Positions 55,157 to 62,453 of a stretch of 64,000 bases of DNA are shown here, piece by piece (positions within the stretch are counted from its first letter, which is position 1; every line of letters begins with the position of its first letter). The stretch covers positions 4,252,501 through 4,316,500 of the forward strand of contig NZ_CP074380.1 in assembly GCF_022695595.1 (NCBI RefSeq), read 5' to 3'. The position numbers and the translations under genes are program-made. The stretch comes from Streptomyces sp. MST-110588 (lineage in GTDB: Bacteria; Actinomycetota; Actinomycetes; Streptomycetales; Streptomycetaceae). Below the pieces are notes generated by a model. That model searched no databases. It saw only the letters and a program-made list of their open reading frames with translations, and had not been told where the DNA came from.

Positions 55157-56584
55157 TCAGCGGCGCGGGCGACTGCCGGGTTCCTGGCGCGGTGGCCGCT
55201 GGGCCGCGCCCGGCAGCGTCGGCCGGGGCAGGTGCTCGACCTCCCACTCGGCCTCCTCCAACTGCTCCTCGGTGTCCTCGGGCAGCCGCGGCGGCCGGGA
55301 GGCCGGGCTGCCGAAGCCGAAGGCGGAGGTCAGATCGCCGAACGTGGCGCGCCGCCAGGCGCTGATGTTGGGCTCGGCGATCCCCGTCCAGCGCTCCAGG
55401 AACCGCAGGACGGAGGTGTGGTCGAAGGCGTCGCCGGCGCCCCAGCCGCCCACCGTCCAGGGCGAGACGATCAGGCACGGCACGCGGTAGCCGGCGCCGA
55501 TCGGCAGGCCCCGTACGAACTCGTCCTTCGTCCCTGAGGGCGGCACCGGCGGCGGCACATGGTCGAACAGCCCGTCGTTCTCGTCGTAATTGAGGATGAA
55601 GGCGGTCTTGCGCCACACCTTCGGGTTGTCGGCGATGGCCTCGATCTTCTTCGCCACGTAGTCGGCGCCCGCGGCCGGGAGGTAGTCCGGGTGCTCCGAC
55701 TGGTAGCTGGTGGGAATGATCCATGAGACGGCGGGGAGGCGGTCGGCCCGCGCGTCGTCCTCGAAGGTGCCCTCGGGCTGCGGGCGCACCCCGCGCTCGT
55801 ACAGAGGGTCGCCGGGCTTGGCGTCCCGGAACCGCTGGAACTGTTCCAGCATGTTGCAGCCGTAGTCGTCGTCCTGCTGGTAGACCTTCCAACTGATGCC
55901 GGCGGCCTGGAGGCGCTCGGCGTACGTCGTCCAGCGGTACGGCGTGGGCGCGGTGTTGTTCAGCACCGGGCCGCCGCGGGTACCGCCGGGGTCGATCGTG
56001 CCGGTCATCCAGTACAGCCGGTTGGGCCAGGTCGGGCCGAAGACCGAGCAGAAGTAGTTGTCGCAGATGGTGAAGGCGTCGGCCAGGGCGTACTGGAAGG
56101 GGATGTCCTCCCGCGTGTGGTAGCCCATCACGTACGGCCCGTTGACCCCGTCGGCCTTGCGGTGGGCCGGCAGCCAGCGGTCCATTCTGCCGCCGTTCCA
56201 CGCCTCGTGCTGGACGGACCAGGCGTGGCTGGTGGAGGGGATGGCCTGGGCGCTGGTCTTGTGCGTGTTCAGCCGGAAGGGCAGCAGATAGCCCCTGGGG
56301 TTCTCGGCGTCCGGCTGGTAGAAGACCGTGCGCCCGTTGGGAAGCTTGAGGGCGTCGGGGTCGGCGAAGCCGCGTACGCCGCGCAGAGTGCCGAAGTAGT
56401 GGTCGAAGGAACGATTCTCCTGCATCAGCATGACGACGTGCTTGATGTCCCGCAGCGATCCACCACGTACCGGGCCGGCGGCGACCGCCTTCTGGACGCT
56501 GGGCGGCAGCAACGACAGTGCCGCGCCGCCACCGACCGCGCCCGCCGCCGAGCCGATGAGTCTGCGCCGGGTCATGTCGGGCAT
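55157..56584 (-). CDS. Tat-exported phosphoesterase (phospholipase C / acid phosphatase family)
   Basis: A 475-residue exported phosphoesterase (PF04185 type). The N-terminus has a twin-arginine signal (MTRRRLIGSAAGAVGGGAAL, cleavage near AVAA). Active-site blocks: VVMLMQENRSFDHYFGTLRG, DNYFCSVFGPTWPNRLYWMTG, ILNYDENDGLFDHVPPP and DHTSVLRFLE. It probably hydrolyses phospholipids or phosphate esters outside the cell. Start at 56584 after GAGAGGGG; the frame runs on to 56671 without support. An inverted repeat lies ~100 nt upstream. Confidence 0.92.
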   Translation of the reverse strand: MPDMTRRRLIGSAAGAVGGGAALSLLPPSVQKAVAAGPVRGGSLRDIKHVVMLMQENRSFDHYFGTLRGVRGFADPDALKLPNGRTVFYQPDAENPRGYLLPFRLNTHKTSAQAIPSTSHAWSVQHEAWNGGRMDRWLPAHRKADGVNGPYVMGYHTREDIPFQYALADAFTICDNYFCSVFGPTWPNRLYWMTGTIDPGGTRGGPVLNNTAPTPYRWTTYAERLQAAGISWKVYQQDDDYGCNMLEQFQRFRDAKPGDPLYERGVRPQPEGTFEDDARADRLPAVSWIIPTSYQSEHPDYLPAAGADYVAKKIEAIADNPKVWRKTAFILNYDENDGLFDHVPPPVPPSGTKDEFVRGLPIGAGYRVPCLIVSPWTVGGWGAGDAFDHTSVLRFLERWTGIAEPNISAWRRATFGDLTSAFGFGSPASRPPRLPEDTEEQLEEAEWEVEHLPRPTLPGAAQRPPRQEPGSRPRR

Positions 56585-56682
56585 GGGTGCCCCTCTCCCT
56601 GAGTCGGACGAGTCCTCGGTGAGCCGACCCGACTGTGGCGTCGGATGTGCTCCCTGGGCAGGAGGGGACACATGAAGGAAAC

Positions 56683-56713
56683 GTCAATTGGCCGTGAACA
56701 GCCCCCAATTGAC
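56683..56713. promoter_or_regulatory. Inverted repeat upstream of the phosphoesterase gene
   Basis: GTCAATTGG (56683-56691) and CCAATTGAC (56705-56713) are exact inverted copies 13 nt apart, an unusually A/T-containing palindrome in GC-rich DNA, 99 nt before the phosphoesterase start. Candidate operator. Confidence 0.5.
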
Positions 56714-56858
56714 CGGCCGGACGGCCATGACGCGCACCCCACCCGCGCCGTTCGCCCGATCCCCCGTACGCCGCACGTCGCAGCCCTCCCGCCGACGCAC
56801 TGATCGTTCCCGACGCCAAGCCCCTGTCGCGGTTGCGCCGGTGCGGTGCTCTCTCGCC

Positions 56859-57521
56859 TTATCGGGGGGACGGAGGGCTTTCGGGGGAGAGGTGTGGGGT
56901 TTTGGCGGGGGCGGGGTAGGGGCGTTCTGGGGGGAGGAGGTGGGAGGCCGCGGTGGTTTCGCCCTGCTGGATGAGGGTGTGGATTTCGTGGGCCAGAGGG
57001 GTGACGTCCTTGATGGAGCGGGTCCATTCGTCGGCGTAGCGGCGGGATGCCTCGCCGGTCAGGCCGAGTTGGAGGGAGCGGTGGGGGAGGGGACGCAGGT
57101 GGAGGTCGCGTTCGGGGTCCCACTGGAGGCGGGCGGGTGTGGCGCGCAGGTGGCGCTTCCAGTCGGCTTTGTCGGCGTACACGTCGGAGTCGTAGTGGGA
57201 GAGGCAGGCGTTCGACAGGGCCCAGTCGAAGCCGTGCCGGTCGATCTCGATGGCCAGAACGCATTCCTGGTCGGGCTTGGTGCCCCAGCCGCAGCGGTAC
57301 ATCATCCACAGGAATGACGGTTTTATCCATGTCATGCGGTCCCTCTTCCACGCGGCGGGGAAGCGTCCGTCGCGGGCCGCGGGGAGGCCGAGGGAGGGGG
57401 AGTACGCCTGGTAGACGGTGACCGTGGTGTCCGTGTACGAGGCCCGGATGCGGCGGCGGGGTTCGGGCGGGGGCGGGGAGTCGGGGGCCGGGTCCGGGTG
57501 GGTGGCGTACGGGGTGTTCAT
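56859..57521 (-). CDS. DUF4291 domain-containing protein
   Basis: A 220-residue protein with the DUF4291 signatures VTVYQAYSPSLG, RMTWIKPSFLWMMYRCGW, VLAIEIDRHGFDWAL and VQWDPERDLHL-like text (LQWDPERDLHLRPLPHRS). The family has no established function. The C-terminus is Pro-rich. Start at 57521 (MNTPYATHP). It lies downstream of the second FAD monooxygenase on the same strand, separated by 15-bp repeats, and a link to the peptide cassette further upstream is not evident. Confidence 0.87.
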   Translation of the reverse strand: MNTPYATHPDPAPDSPPPPEPRRRIRASYTDTTVTVYQAYSPSLGLPAARDGRFPAAWKRDRMTWIKPSFLWMMYRCGWGTKPDQECVLAIEIDRHGFDWALSNACLSHYDSDVYADKADWKRHLRATPARLQWDPERDLHLRPLPHRSLQLGLTGEASRRYADEWTRSIKDVTPLAHEIHTLIQQGETTAASHLLPPERPYPAPAKTPHLSPESPPSPR

Positions 57522-57580
57522 GGGGCACAAGGGTGGGGGAGAGCGGGGGGTATGGCCACTGATTTGTGGTGGGGGGTGGG

Positions 57581-57625
57581 GTGGGGTGGTTCAGCGTGGG
57601 GTGGTTCAGCGTGAGGCGGTTCAAC
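57581..57625. repeat. Three 15-bp tandem repeats after the second FAD monooxygenase
   Basis: GTGGGGTGGTTCAGC twice and GTGAGGCGGTTCAAC once, 14 nt after (minus strand) the monooxygenase stop. Confidence 0.85.
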
Positions 57626-57639
57626 GGGGGGCTGCGAGG

Positions 57640-59436
57640 TCAGCGGTGGAGGAGGGTGCGGAGGGTGTGTTCCAGGACGGTGTCCGGGGGCGTACCGGGG
57701 TGGTCTTGCGGGGACTGGGAGCGCCAGGCGCAGTAGCCGTCCGGGCGGATCAGCAGGGCGCCGCGCGGGCCGAGGCCGTGCGGGGCGGCGAGGTCCATGT
57801 CGAGGTGGTAGACCTCGACGGGGACGGACAGGAGGCGGGCGGCGCGTTCGGCTGCCGCGGCCCATGGGTCGCCGTCCGGTCCTACGAGGAGGACCAGGTC
57901 CCGGCCGTAGAGGTCGAGGGTGGACAGGGGGGCCTCGTCGTTCTGGGAGACGAAGACGTGGGGGGCGCGGCTGCCGGGGACGCCGGTCAGTTCGGCGAGC
58001 CGGAGGGGCGGGGCCGTGCCGGCGTCGTCGTACGGGGCGCCGGGTACCGCGCGGGAGCGGTAGCGGGTGCCGTAGGTGACGGCGTAGAAGTCCAGCAGCT
58101 CCTCGTTCTCGTAGCCGGGGAAGCGCCAGCGGGTGCGCCCGCGCGCCACGGCCTGGCGCATGTTGCGGTCGGCGACCGGCCGCCGTTCGGTCTCGTAGGT
58201 GTCCAGCAGGCCGGGCCCGGCGTCGCCACGCAGTACGAGAGCGAGCTTCCACGCCAGGTTGTGCGCGTCCTCCACGCAGGTCAGCCCGCCGAGGCTGCCG
58301 GTCGGTGGCATCAGGTGGGCGGCGTCCCCGGCGAGGAACACCCGGCCCACGGCGTACCGTTCGGCCACCCGTGCGCCGACCGGGAAGGTGAAGACTTTGC
58401 GGCCGGAGCCGGGGATCTGGTCGATCAGTTCGACGTCGAGGGTGGGGAGTCCGGTGGCCGCTCGGACCCAGGAGACGGGGTCCTCCGGGCCGGGGGATGT
58501 GGCGTTCGTGCCGGTCCCTTCGACGCTGCCCTTGCCGTCGCCCTGGCCGCCGCCTCTGCCGTCTTCCTCCGGTGGCCGGGACGTGCCGAAGAACCAGTGC
58601 AGGCCGGTGCCGTCCAGCGGGCCGAGGGTGGTGCCGGGGCCCGGCTCGGTGAGGTAGGCCATGCCGACCGGCCGGCCGCGCAGTGCCTCGGAGAAGTCGG
58701 CGCGTACGTTCATGGTGGCCATGTGGAAGAGGGTGCCGGGGCCGGCCGAGCCGATGCCCAGGGACTTCCGTACGGTGCTGGACGCGCCGTCCGCGGCGAT
58801 CAGGTAGCGGGCGCGTACAGTCTCCGGCGCACCGTCCGGGCCGCGCAGCCGTACGGTCACGCCGTCCGGGTCCTGTTCGAAGCCGGTCAGCCGGGTGCCG
58901 AAACGGATCTCCGCACCGGCCTTCGCGGCGTGTTCCAGGAGTACGGCCTCCAGGTCGTTCTGGGCGACGGGGGCGAAGGCGCAGGGGGAGACGAGGGCGG
59001 AGAGGTCTTCGTCGGGAGTGGGGGTGGGGGCGGGGGCTTGGGCGTGGTTGGCCAGGGCTTCACCGGCGCCGTCATCCGTGCTTGCACCTTCGGCCGTGCC
59101 TGCGTTTGCGCCGTTGTCGCGGGCTTCGGTGAGCAGTTCGTGCTCGTCGGAGAGGGTGCGCGCGGCGATGGAGACCAGGGCGTCCGCGTCGGGGCCCTCG
59201 GGGCAGACGGCCCGGATCGCCTGTTCGGCGCCGGCCTGCCGGAACAGTTCCATGGCGCGGGGCAGCATGCCGCGCAGCCGCGGGTGGGCCAGGACGTCCG
59301 GGCGGCGTTCGACGACCAGGGCGGGCACGCCGTGCATGCCGAGGAAGAGCGCGGCGGACAGTCCGGTGAGGGAGCCGCCCACCACCAGGACCGGCACCTC
59401 TCGTACGGGCGCTTCCGGCACCGGTACCTCTCGCAT
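57640..59436 (-). CDS. FAD-dependent monooxygenase (aromatic polyketide hydroxylase-like)
   Basis: A 598-residue flavoprotein hydroxylase. The FAD motif is VLVVGGSLTGLSAALFL (residues 16-32), the GG-S form typical of aklavinone-11-hydroxylase-like enzymes; DG motif YLIAADGASSTVRKS; GD motif VFLAGDAAHLMPPTGSLGG. The C-terminal third is the thioredoxin-like domain (DLYGRDLVLLVGPDG, ALLIRPDGYCAWRS). Two Gly/Glu/Thr-rich inserts extend it. ATG at 59436 with GAAGGTGA upstream. It begins 170 nt after the candidate precursor gene, beyond a strong hairpin, so it may be separately transcribed; a tailoring role on the peptide is possible but unproven. Confidence 0.9.
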   Translation of the reverse strand: MREVPVPEAPVREVPVLVVGGSLTGLSAALFLGMHGVPALVVERRPDVLAHPRLRGMLPRAMELFRQAGAEQAIRAVCPEGPDADALVSIAARTLSDEHELLTEARDNGANAGTAEGASTDDGAGEALANHAQAPAPTPTPDEDLSALVSPCAFAPVAQNDLEAVLLEHAAKAGAEIRFGTRLTGFEQDPDGVTVRLRGPDGAPETVRARYLIAADGASSTVRKSLGIGSAGPGTLFHMATMNVRADFSEALRGRPVGMAYLTEPGPGTTLGPLDGTGLHWFFGTSRPPEEDGRGGGQGDGKGSVEGTGTNATSPGPEDPVSWVRAATGLPTLDVELIDQIPGSGRKVFTFPVGARVAERYAVGRVFLAGDAAHLMPPTGSLGGLTCVEDAHNLAWKLALVLRGDAGPGLLDTYETERRPVADRNMRQAVARGRTRWRFPGYENEELLDFYAVTYGTRYRSRAVPGAPYDDAGTAPPLRLAELTGVPGSRAPHVFVSQNDEAPLSTLDLYGRDLVLLVGPDGDPWAAAAERAARLLSVPVEVYHLDMDLAAPHGLGPRGALLIRPDGYCAWRSQSPQDHPGTPPDTVLEHTLRTLLHR

Positions 59437-59520
59437 GGGTCACCTTCTGGATGTCGTACGCCGTACGTTGAACGCCGTAGGTTGAACGTCATGCGTCGTG
59501 GGGCGGGTGCATACGTCGTA

Positions 59521-59561
59521 CGGGTGTGCCGGTCCGCCGCTGGGACGGGCCGGCACACCCG
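59521..59561 (-). terminator. Hairpin downstream of the candidate precursor gene
   Basis: CGGGTGTGCCGG and CCGGCACACCCG form a perfect 12-bp stem with further GTCC/GGAC pairing in the loop, 46 nt after the precursor stop on the minus strand. It probably ends the HExxH-PqqD-precursor transcript. No U-run follows, as is common in Streptomyces. Confidence 0.7.
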
Positions 59562-59606
59562 GTGGACTCCGCGCTCACGGCGCGGTCCCTGTGGCATCAG
59601 ATGTCA

Positions 59607-59723
59607 TCAGGGCTTGTGGACGAACCACGGGGGCCACAGGCGCTGGTCCCGAGAGGGGGCTGCGGCCTTCGGCGGAGTGACGTTCTGTGCGCGGGCCAGC
59701 CTCTTCTTGAGCTGCTCGGTCAT
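59607..59723 (-). CDS. Candidate RiPP precursor peptide (38 residues)
   Basis: ATG at 59723 follows a near-ideal Shine-Dalgarno (AAGGAGGTGA, three bases before the ATG). The peptide has a basic helical leader (MTEQLKKRLARAQNV), a linker PPKAAAPSRDQR, and an aromatic C-terminus LWPPWFVHKP. It is directly downstream of the PqqD-like gene on the same strand. I recognise no named precursor family. The size, leader/core look and company of a recognition protein and a modifying enzyme make it the likely substrate. Which residues are modified cannot be read; Asp26, His36 and the Trp/Phe residues are candidates. Confidence 0.75.
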   Translation of the reverse strand: MTEQLKKRLARAQNVTPPKAAAPSRDQRLWPPWFVHKP

Positions 59724-59874
59724 GATTCACCTCCTTGGACGCGTACGGAGGAACCCTCCGGCCGGACGGCCGGGGGAGATCAGGGGATGCGGCGCGCGCG
59801 GGGGCACGGCCGCTTTGGCGCGCTTGCCGCGGTGCGGTCGTCGCGGGTGCGGTCGCCGCGGTGCGGCCGGCCGT

Positions 59875-60162
59875 TCAGGCGGCGCGCCGCGTGGTGAGGA
59901 TGCCGCGTTCGACCAGGTCCGCCAGACAGGCGCGGGCCTGTTCCAGCGCCTCCTCGCGCGCCACCTGGCCGGCCACCGCGTCGGCGTACTCGCCCGCGAT
60001 GTGGTCGGCGTCGGTGCCGTCGCTGAGTTCGTACAGGTACCAGCCGGCCAGGTTCAGCCAGTGCACCTTGGGGCGCTGCGGGGTGAAGACGATCAGGGAG
60101 CCGGCCGCCTCCACGGAACGGGTCCGCAGACCGGGGGCCTTGGAGTACAGGACGTCAGACAC
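59875..60162 (-). CDS. PqqD-like RiPP recognition protein
   Basis: A 95-residue stand-alone PqqD-fold protein (RRE): VFTPQRPKVHWLNLAGWYLYELSD is the usual strand-helix pattern, followed by IAGEYADAVAGQVAREEALEQ and LADLVERGILT. Such proteins bind the leader of a precursor peptide and deliver it to a modifying enzyme. GTG start at 60162 overlaps the stop of the HExxH gene by 8 nt, so the two are made in fixed ratio. The precursor gene follows 151 nt downstream. Confidence 0.87.
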   Translation of the reverse strand: MSDVLYSKAPGLRTRSVEAAGSLIVFTPQRPKVHWLNLAGWYLYELSDGTDADHIAGEYADAVAGQVAREEALEQARACLADLVERGILTTRRAA

Positions 60163-61303
60163 CGGCGGTCTCCTTCACCGTGTCGAGCAGCCAGGCGACG
60201 AATGCCCGGCCGTGGTCGGTGAGCGCGCCTTCGCCGCGGGCGAGGATCTCCTCGCCGAGGTACTGCGCGCGCTCGGGGCCGAAGCGGTAGAGCGACGGCT
60301 TGTCCAGGGCCTCCGGTTCACCGAACCGTTCGACGATCTCGGGGGTGAGCCGGGTGCGCAGGGCGCGCTCGAACAGGGCCATGTGGGCGTACACGTGGAA
60401 GGCGCCCAGGGCCCGGTCCAGCGGCCATTCGTTGGGCGCGACCATCGACGCCCATTTCAGCCACGGCACCTTGACCTTGGGGCCCTCCGCCAGCAGTTCG
60501 GGCGCGGTGAAGATGCTGGCCGAGCGCTGGATGTCGAAGAGTTTGAGGTGCAGTCCTTCGTGGAGCGCGGTCTCGGCGAACCGCCAGGGCTTTTCCATGC
60601 GGTTGCGGGAGAAGAAGACCACCGCGGGGATACGTCCGACGTTGCCCGCCAGATACGTTTCGCCTTCGGTCCGTACGTCCACGACGCCGACCCCGACGTA
60701 GTGGGCGCCGACGCTCGCGCTCATCTCGGGCAGCAGGGCGTCCAGGGCCGCGAATCCCTCGTCCAACTGCCGTACGTCCTGCGGCGTCGGCTCCAGCAGG
60801 TCGCCGGGTACGCCGCGCAGGAAGTCGCGGTCGAAGGCGTTCAGGAAGGTACGGGCCAGGGGCGCGGTGGTGCCCTGGCCGGAGCCGCACAGCCACGCCC
60901 GGCGGTCCGGGGCCACCGTCACCGCACGGCCGCCGGAGATCTCGGCGCCGGTGGGCGGTGCCGTGGCGCCGTGCGCGTCGAGGGCCCGGGTGACCAACTG
61001 GAGCATGGTGACGACCTCGCTCCACGCGCCGTCGTCGATGTCTCCCCGCTCCAGGCGCGAGACGGCCTCGTCCAGGGTGACCCGTACCAACGGGTCCTCG
61101 GTGACGGCCGTGGGGATCTCGCCGTCCTGGTCGCGGATGCCGGCCGCGAGCTTGTCCACCTCGGCCGACCGCTCGCGGAGCAGGTCGAGCGCAAAACGGT
61201 AGAACTCGTTGGCCTTCAGGGTGATGGTGGCCGCGTCGCTGAATTCGGGGTGCGAGGCAAGTGAATGCTCAACAGCTATAAGGTCATCATTAAAGGTCGA
61301 CAC
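60155..61303 (-). CDS. HExxH-motif protein, alphaKG-HExxH-type peptide beta-hydroxylase family
   Basis: A 382-residue protein with HEGLH at 248-252 (AETALHEGLHLKLFD) and a further conserved histidine pair in AFHVYAHMALFERAL (303 and 307). This is the actinobacterial HEXXH-motif family long found beside RiPP genes; recent work, as I recall, showed that fused relatives are Fe/2-oxoglutarate-dependent peptide beta-hydroxylases rather than proteases. There is no signal peptide or propeptide, supporting an intracellular enzyme. GTG start at 61303 with AAGGGG upstream and its own promoter at 61340-61369. First gene of the three-gene cassette; unlike the best-known members it has no radical SAM domain or neighbour here. 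Confidence 0.88.
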   Translation of the reverse strand: MSTFNDDLIAVEHSLASHPEFSDAATITLKANEFYRFALDLLRERSAEVDKLAAGIRDQDGEIPTAVTEDPLVRVTLDEAVSRLERGDIDDGAWSEVVTMLQLVTRALDAHGATAPPTGAEISGGRAVTVAPDRRAWLCGSGQGTTAPLARTFLNAFDRDFLRGVPGDLLEPTPQDVRQLDEGFAALDALLPEMSASVGAHYVGVGVVDVRTEGETYLAGNVGRIPAVVFFSRNRMEKPWRFAETALHEGLHLKLFDIQRSASIFTAPELLAEGPKVKVPWLKWASMVAPNEWPLDRALGAFHVYAHMALFERALRTRLTPEIVERFGEPEALDKPSLYRFGPERAQYLGEEILARGEGALTDHGRAFVAWLLDTVKETAGV

Positions 61304-61339
61304 GGAAACCCCTTATGTAAAGGCTCGGCCAGCGCTTTG

Positions 61340-61369
61340 ATGTAACTCGTGTTGCGTATGCGACGTCAA
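61340..61369 (-). promoter_or_regulatory. Candidate promoter of the HExxH-PqqD-precursor operon
   Basis: Minus strand: TTGACG, 18 nt, TTACAT, ending 37 nt before the GTG start. It lies in the 109-bp gap after the oxygenase stop and makes the cassette transcriptionally separable from the deaminase/oxygenase pair. Confidence 0.55.
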
Positions 61370-61412
61370 GAGTGCTGTGTGAAACGAAAGTTGCCGGGCG
61401 AGGGCGCGAACG

Positions 61413-62453
61413 TCAGTCGACGGTGATCGCATCGAGCTGTTGCCGCAGGTAGACATGGGAATCGGGTGCGGAACCGAGACGCGTTCCGGCGTCGCATTCG
61501 TAGAAGAAAACCAGCGACATCAGTTCCTCGGCGGGGGCATCCGCCGGTGGCGGCAGCACGCGATGACGACCGGAACGCCAGCGTCCGCCCGTCCAATGCG
61601 CCATCAGGTCGCCGATGTTGACGGTGAGGGAATCGGGTGCGTACGGGGCGTCCTCCCAGCCGGTGCCGCCGTCCGCCGGGTCGGTGAAGACCTGGAGACC
61701 GCCCTTGCCCGACTGGCGGTCCAGGACCGTCACCGTGCCGAAGTCGGTGTGCGGGCCGATCCGGAACTGGCCCGGCCGGGGTTCCCCCACCACCTCGGTA
61801 CCGGGGTACCAGTTGATGTTGAAACCCCAGGTGGGGTGGGAGGTGTGCCGGGTGAACCAGTCCGGCTCGCGGCCGAGGGCACCGGCGAGGAGTTCGAGCA
61901 GCAGATCGGACAGGGCCCGCATCTCCTCGAAGTACCGTTCGACGAGCGGGCGCAGACGAGGGGTTTGGGCCGGCCAGACGTTGGGGAGGAACCACTCCGC
62001 GTCCACCTCGGCGTCCCCGGTGGGCTCATAGGACGCGAAGGACAGCGACTCCTTGAGGTCGGGCGGGGTGGCGGTGCCCTCCGCGTGACCGTTGGCCTCC
62101 GCGCCCGGGCCCAGCCAGCCGCGTCCGCCGACCCTGGTCGCGTACGGACCCTTCAGCGACGCCGGGAGACGGAAGAACTCCCGGGCCGCCGTCCGGATGG
62201 CGGCGCGCAGCTCCGCGTCCACGCCGTGCCCGGTGACGAGCAGGAAACCGGCCGTGCGCAGGGCGGCGTCGACGCGCGCGGCGATCTCCCGGCGGGCGGT
62301 GGGACCGCCGGTCCGCCACTGCCGGAGATCGACGACCGGGATGCGGGACCGGCCGGGGGCGGTCTCGGGGGACGGAATGGGAGACGGAGTGGGGGACAGG
62401 CCGGGGAGCGGGTCGTGGGTCGGGTCGGGGGACGGGTCGTGGGGGTCAGCCAT
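61413..62453 (-). CDS. Isopenicillin-N-synthase-fold 2-oxoglutarate/Fe(II) dioxygenase
   Basis: A 346-residue non-haem iron oxygenase. Residues 1-35 are a Pro/Asp-rich tail. IPVVDLRQW opens the DIOX_N domain; the iron ligands are His235 and Asp237 (HTDFGTVTVL) and His297 (SGRHRVL). The RxS motif that binds 2-oxoglutarate in most relatives reads LMS (311-313), so the arginine is missing or moved. The fold is shared by thymine-7-hydroxylase-like and antibiotic-pathway enzymes. Its ATG overlaps the stop of the cytosine-deaminase gene, so they are coupled. The substrate may be a pyrimidine, but a role with the peptide cassette is not excluded. Confidence 0.88.
   Translation of the reverse strand: MADPHDPSPDPTHDPLPGLSPTPSPIPSPETAPGRSRIPVVDLRQWRTGGPTARREIAARVDAALRTAGFLLVTGHGVDAELRAAIRTAAREFFRLPASLKGPYATRVGGRGWLGPGAEANGHAEGTATPPDLKESLSFASYEPTGDAEVDAEWFLPNVWPAQTPRLRPLVERYFEEMRALSDLLLELLAGALGREPDWFTRHTSHPTWGFNINWYPGTEVVGEPRPGQFRIGPHTDFGTVTVLDRQSGKGGLQVFTDPADGGTGWEDAPYAPDSLTVNIGDLMAHWTGGRWRSGRHRVLPPPADAPAEELMSLVFFYECDAGTRLGSAPDSHVYLRQQLDAITVD

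Noticed and set aside
56683..56713. PHO box upstream of the phosphoesterase gene
   Set aside because: Only a single GTTCAC core is present; the required 11-nt direct repeats are not convincing.
57418..60222. A 934-codon plus-strand frame antisense to the monooxygenase and PqqD genes
   Set aside because: A shadow frame: Gly/Arg/Ala/Val-rich, no family resemblance, and opposite to well-supported genes.
60155..61303. HExxH protein as a secreted zinc metalloprotease
   Set aside because: No signal or propeptide, coupling to a PqqD-like protein, and overall similarity to the RiPP-associated HEXXH family point to an intracellular peptide-modifying enzyme.
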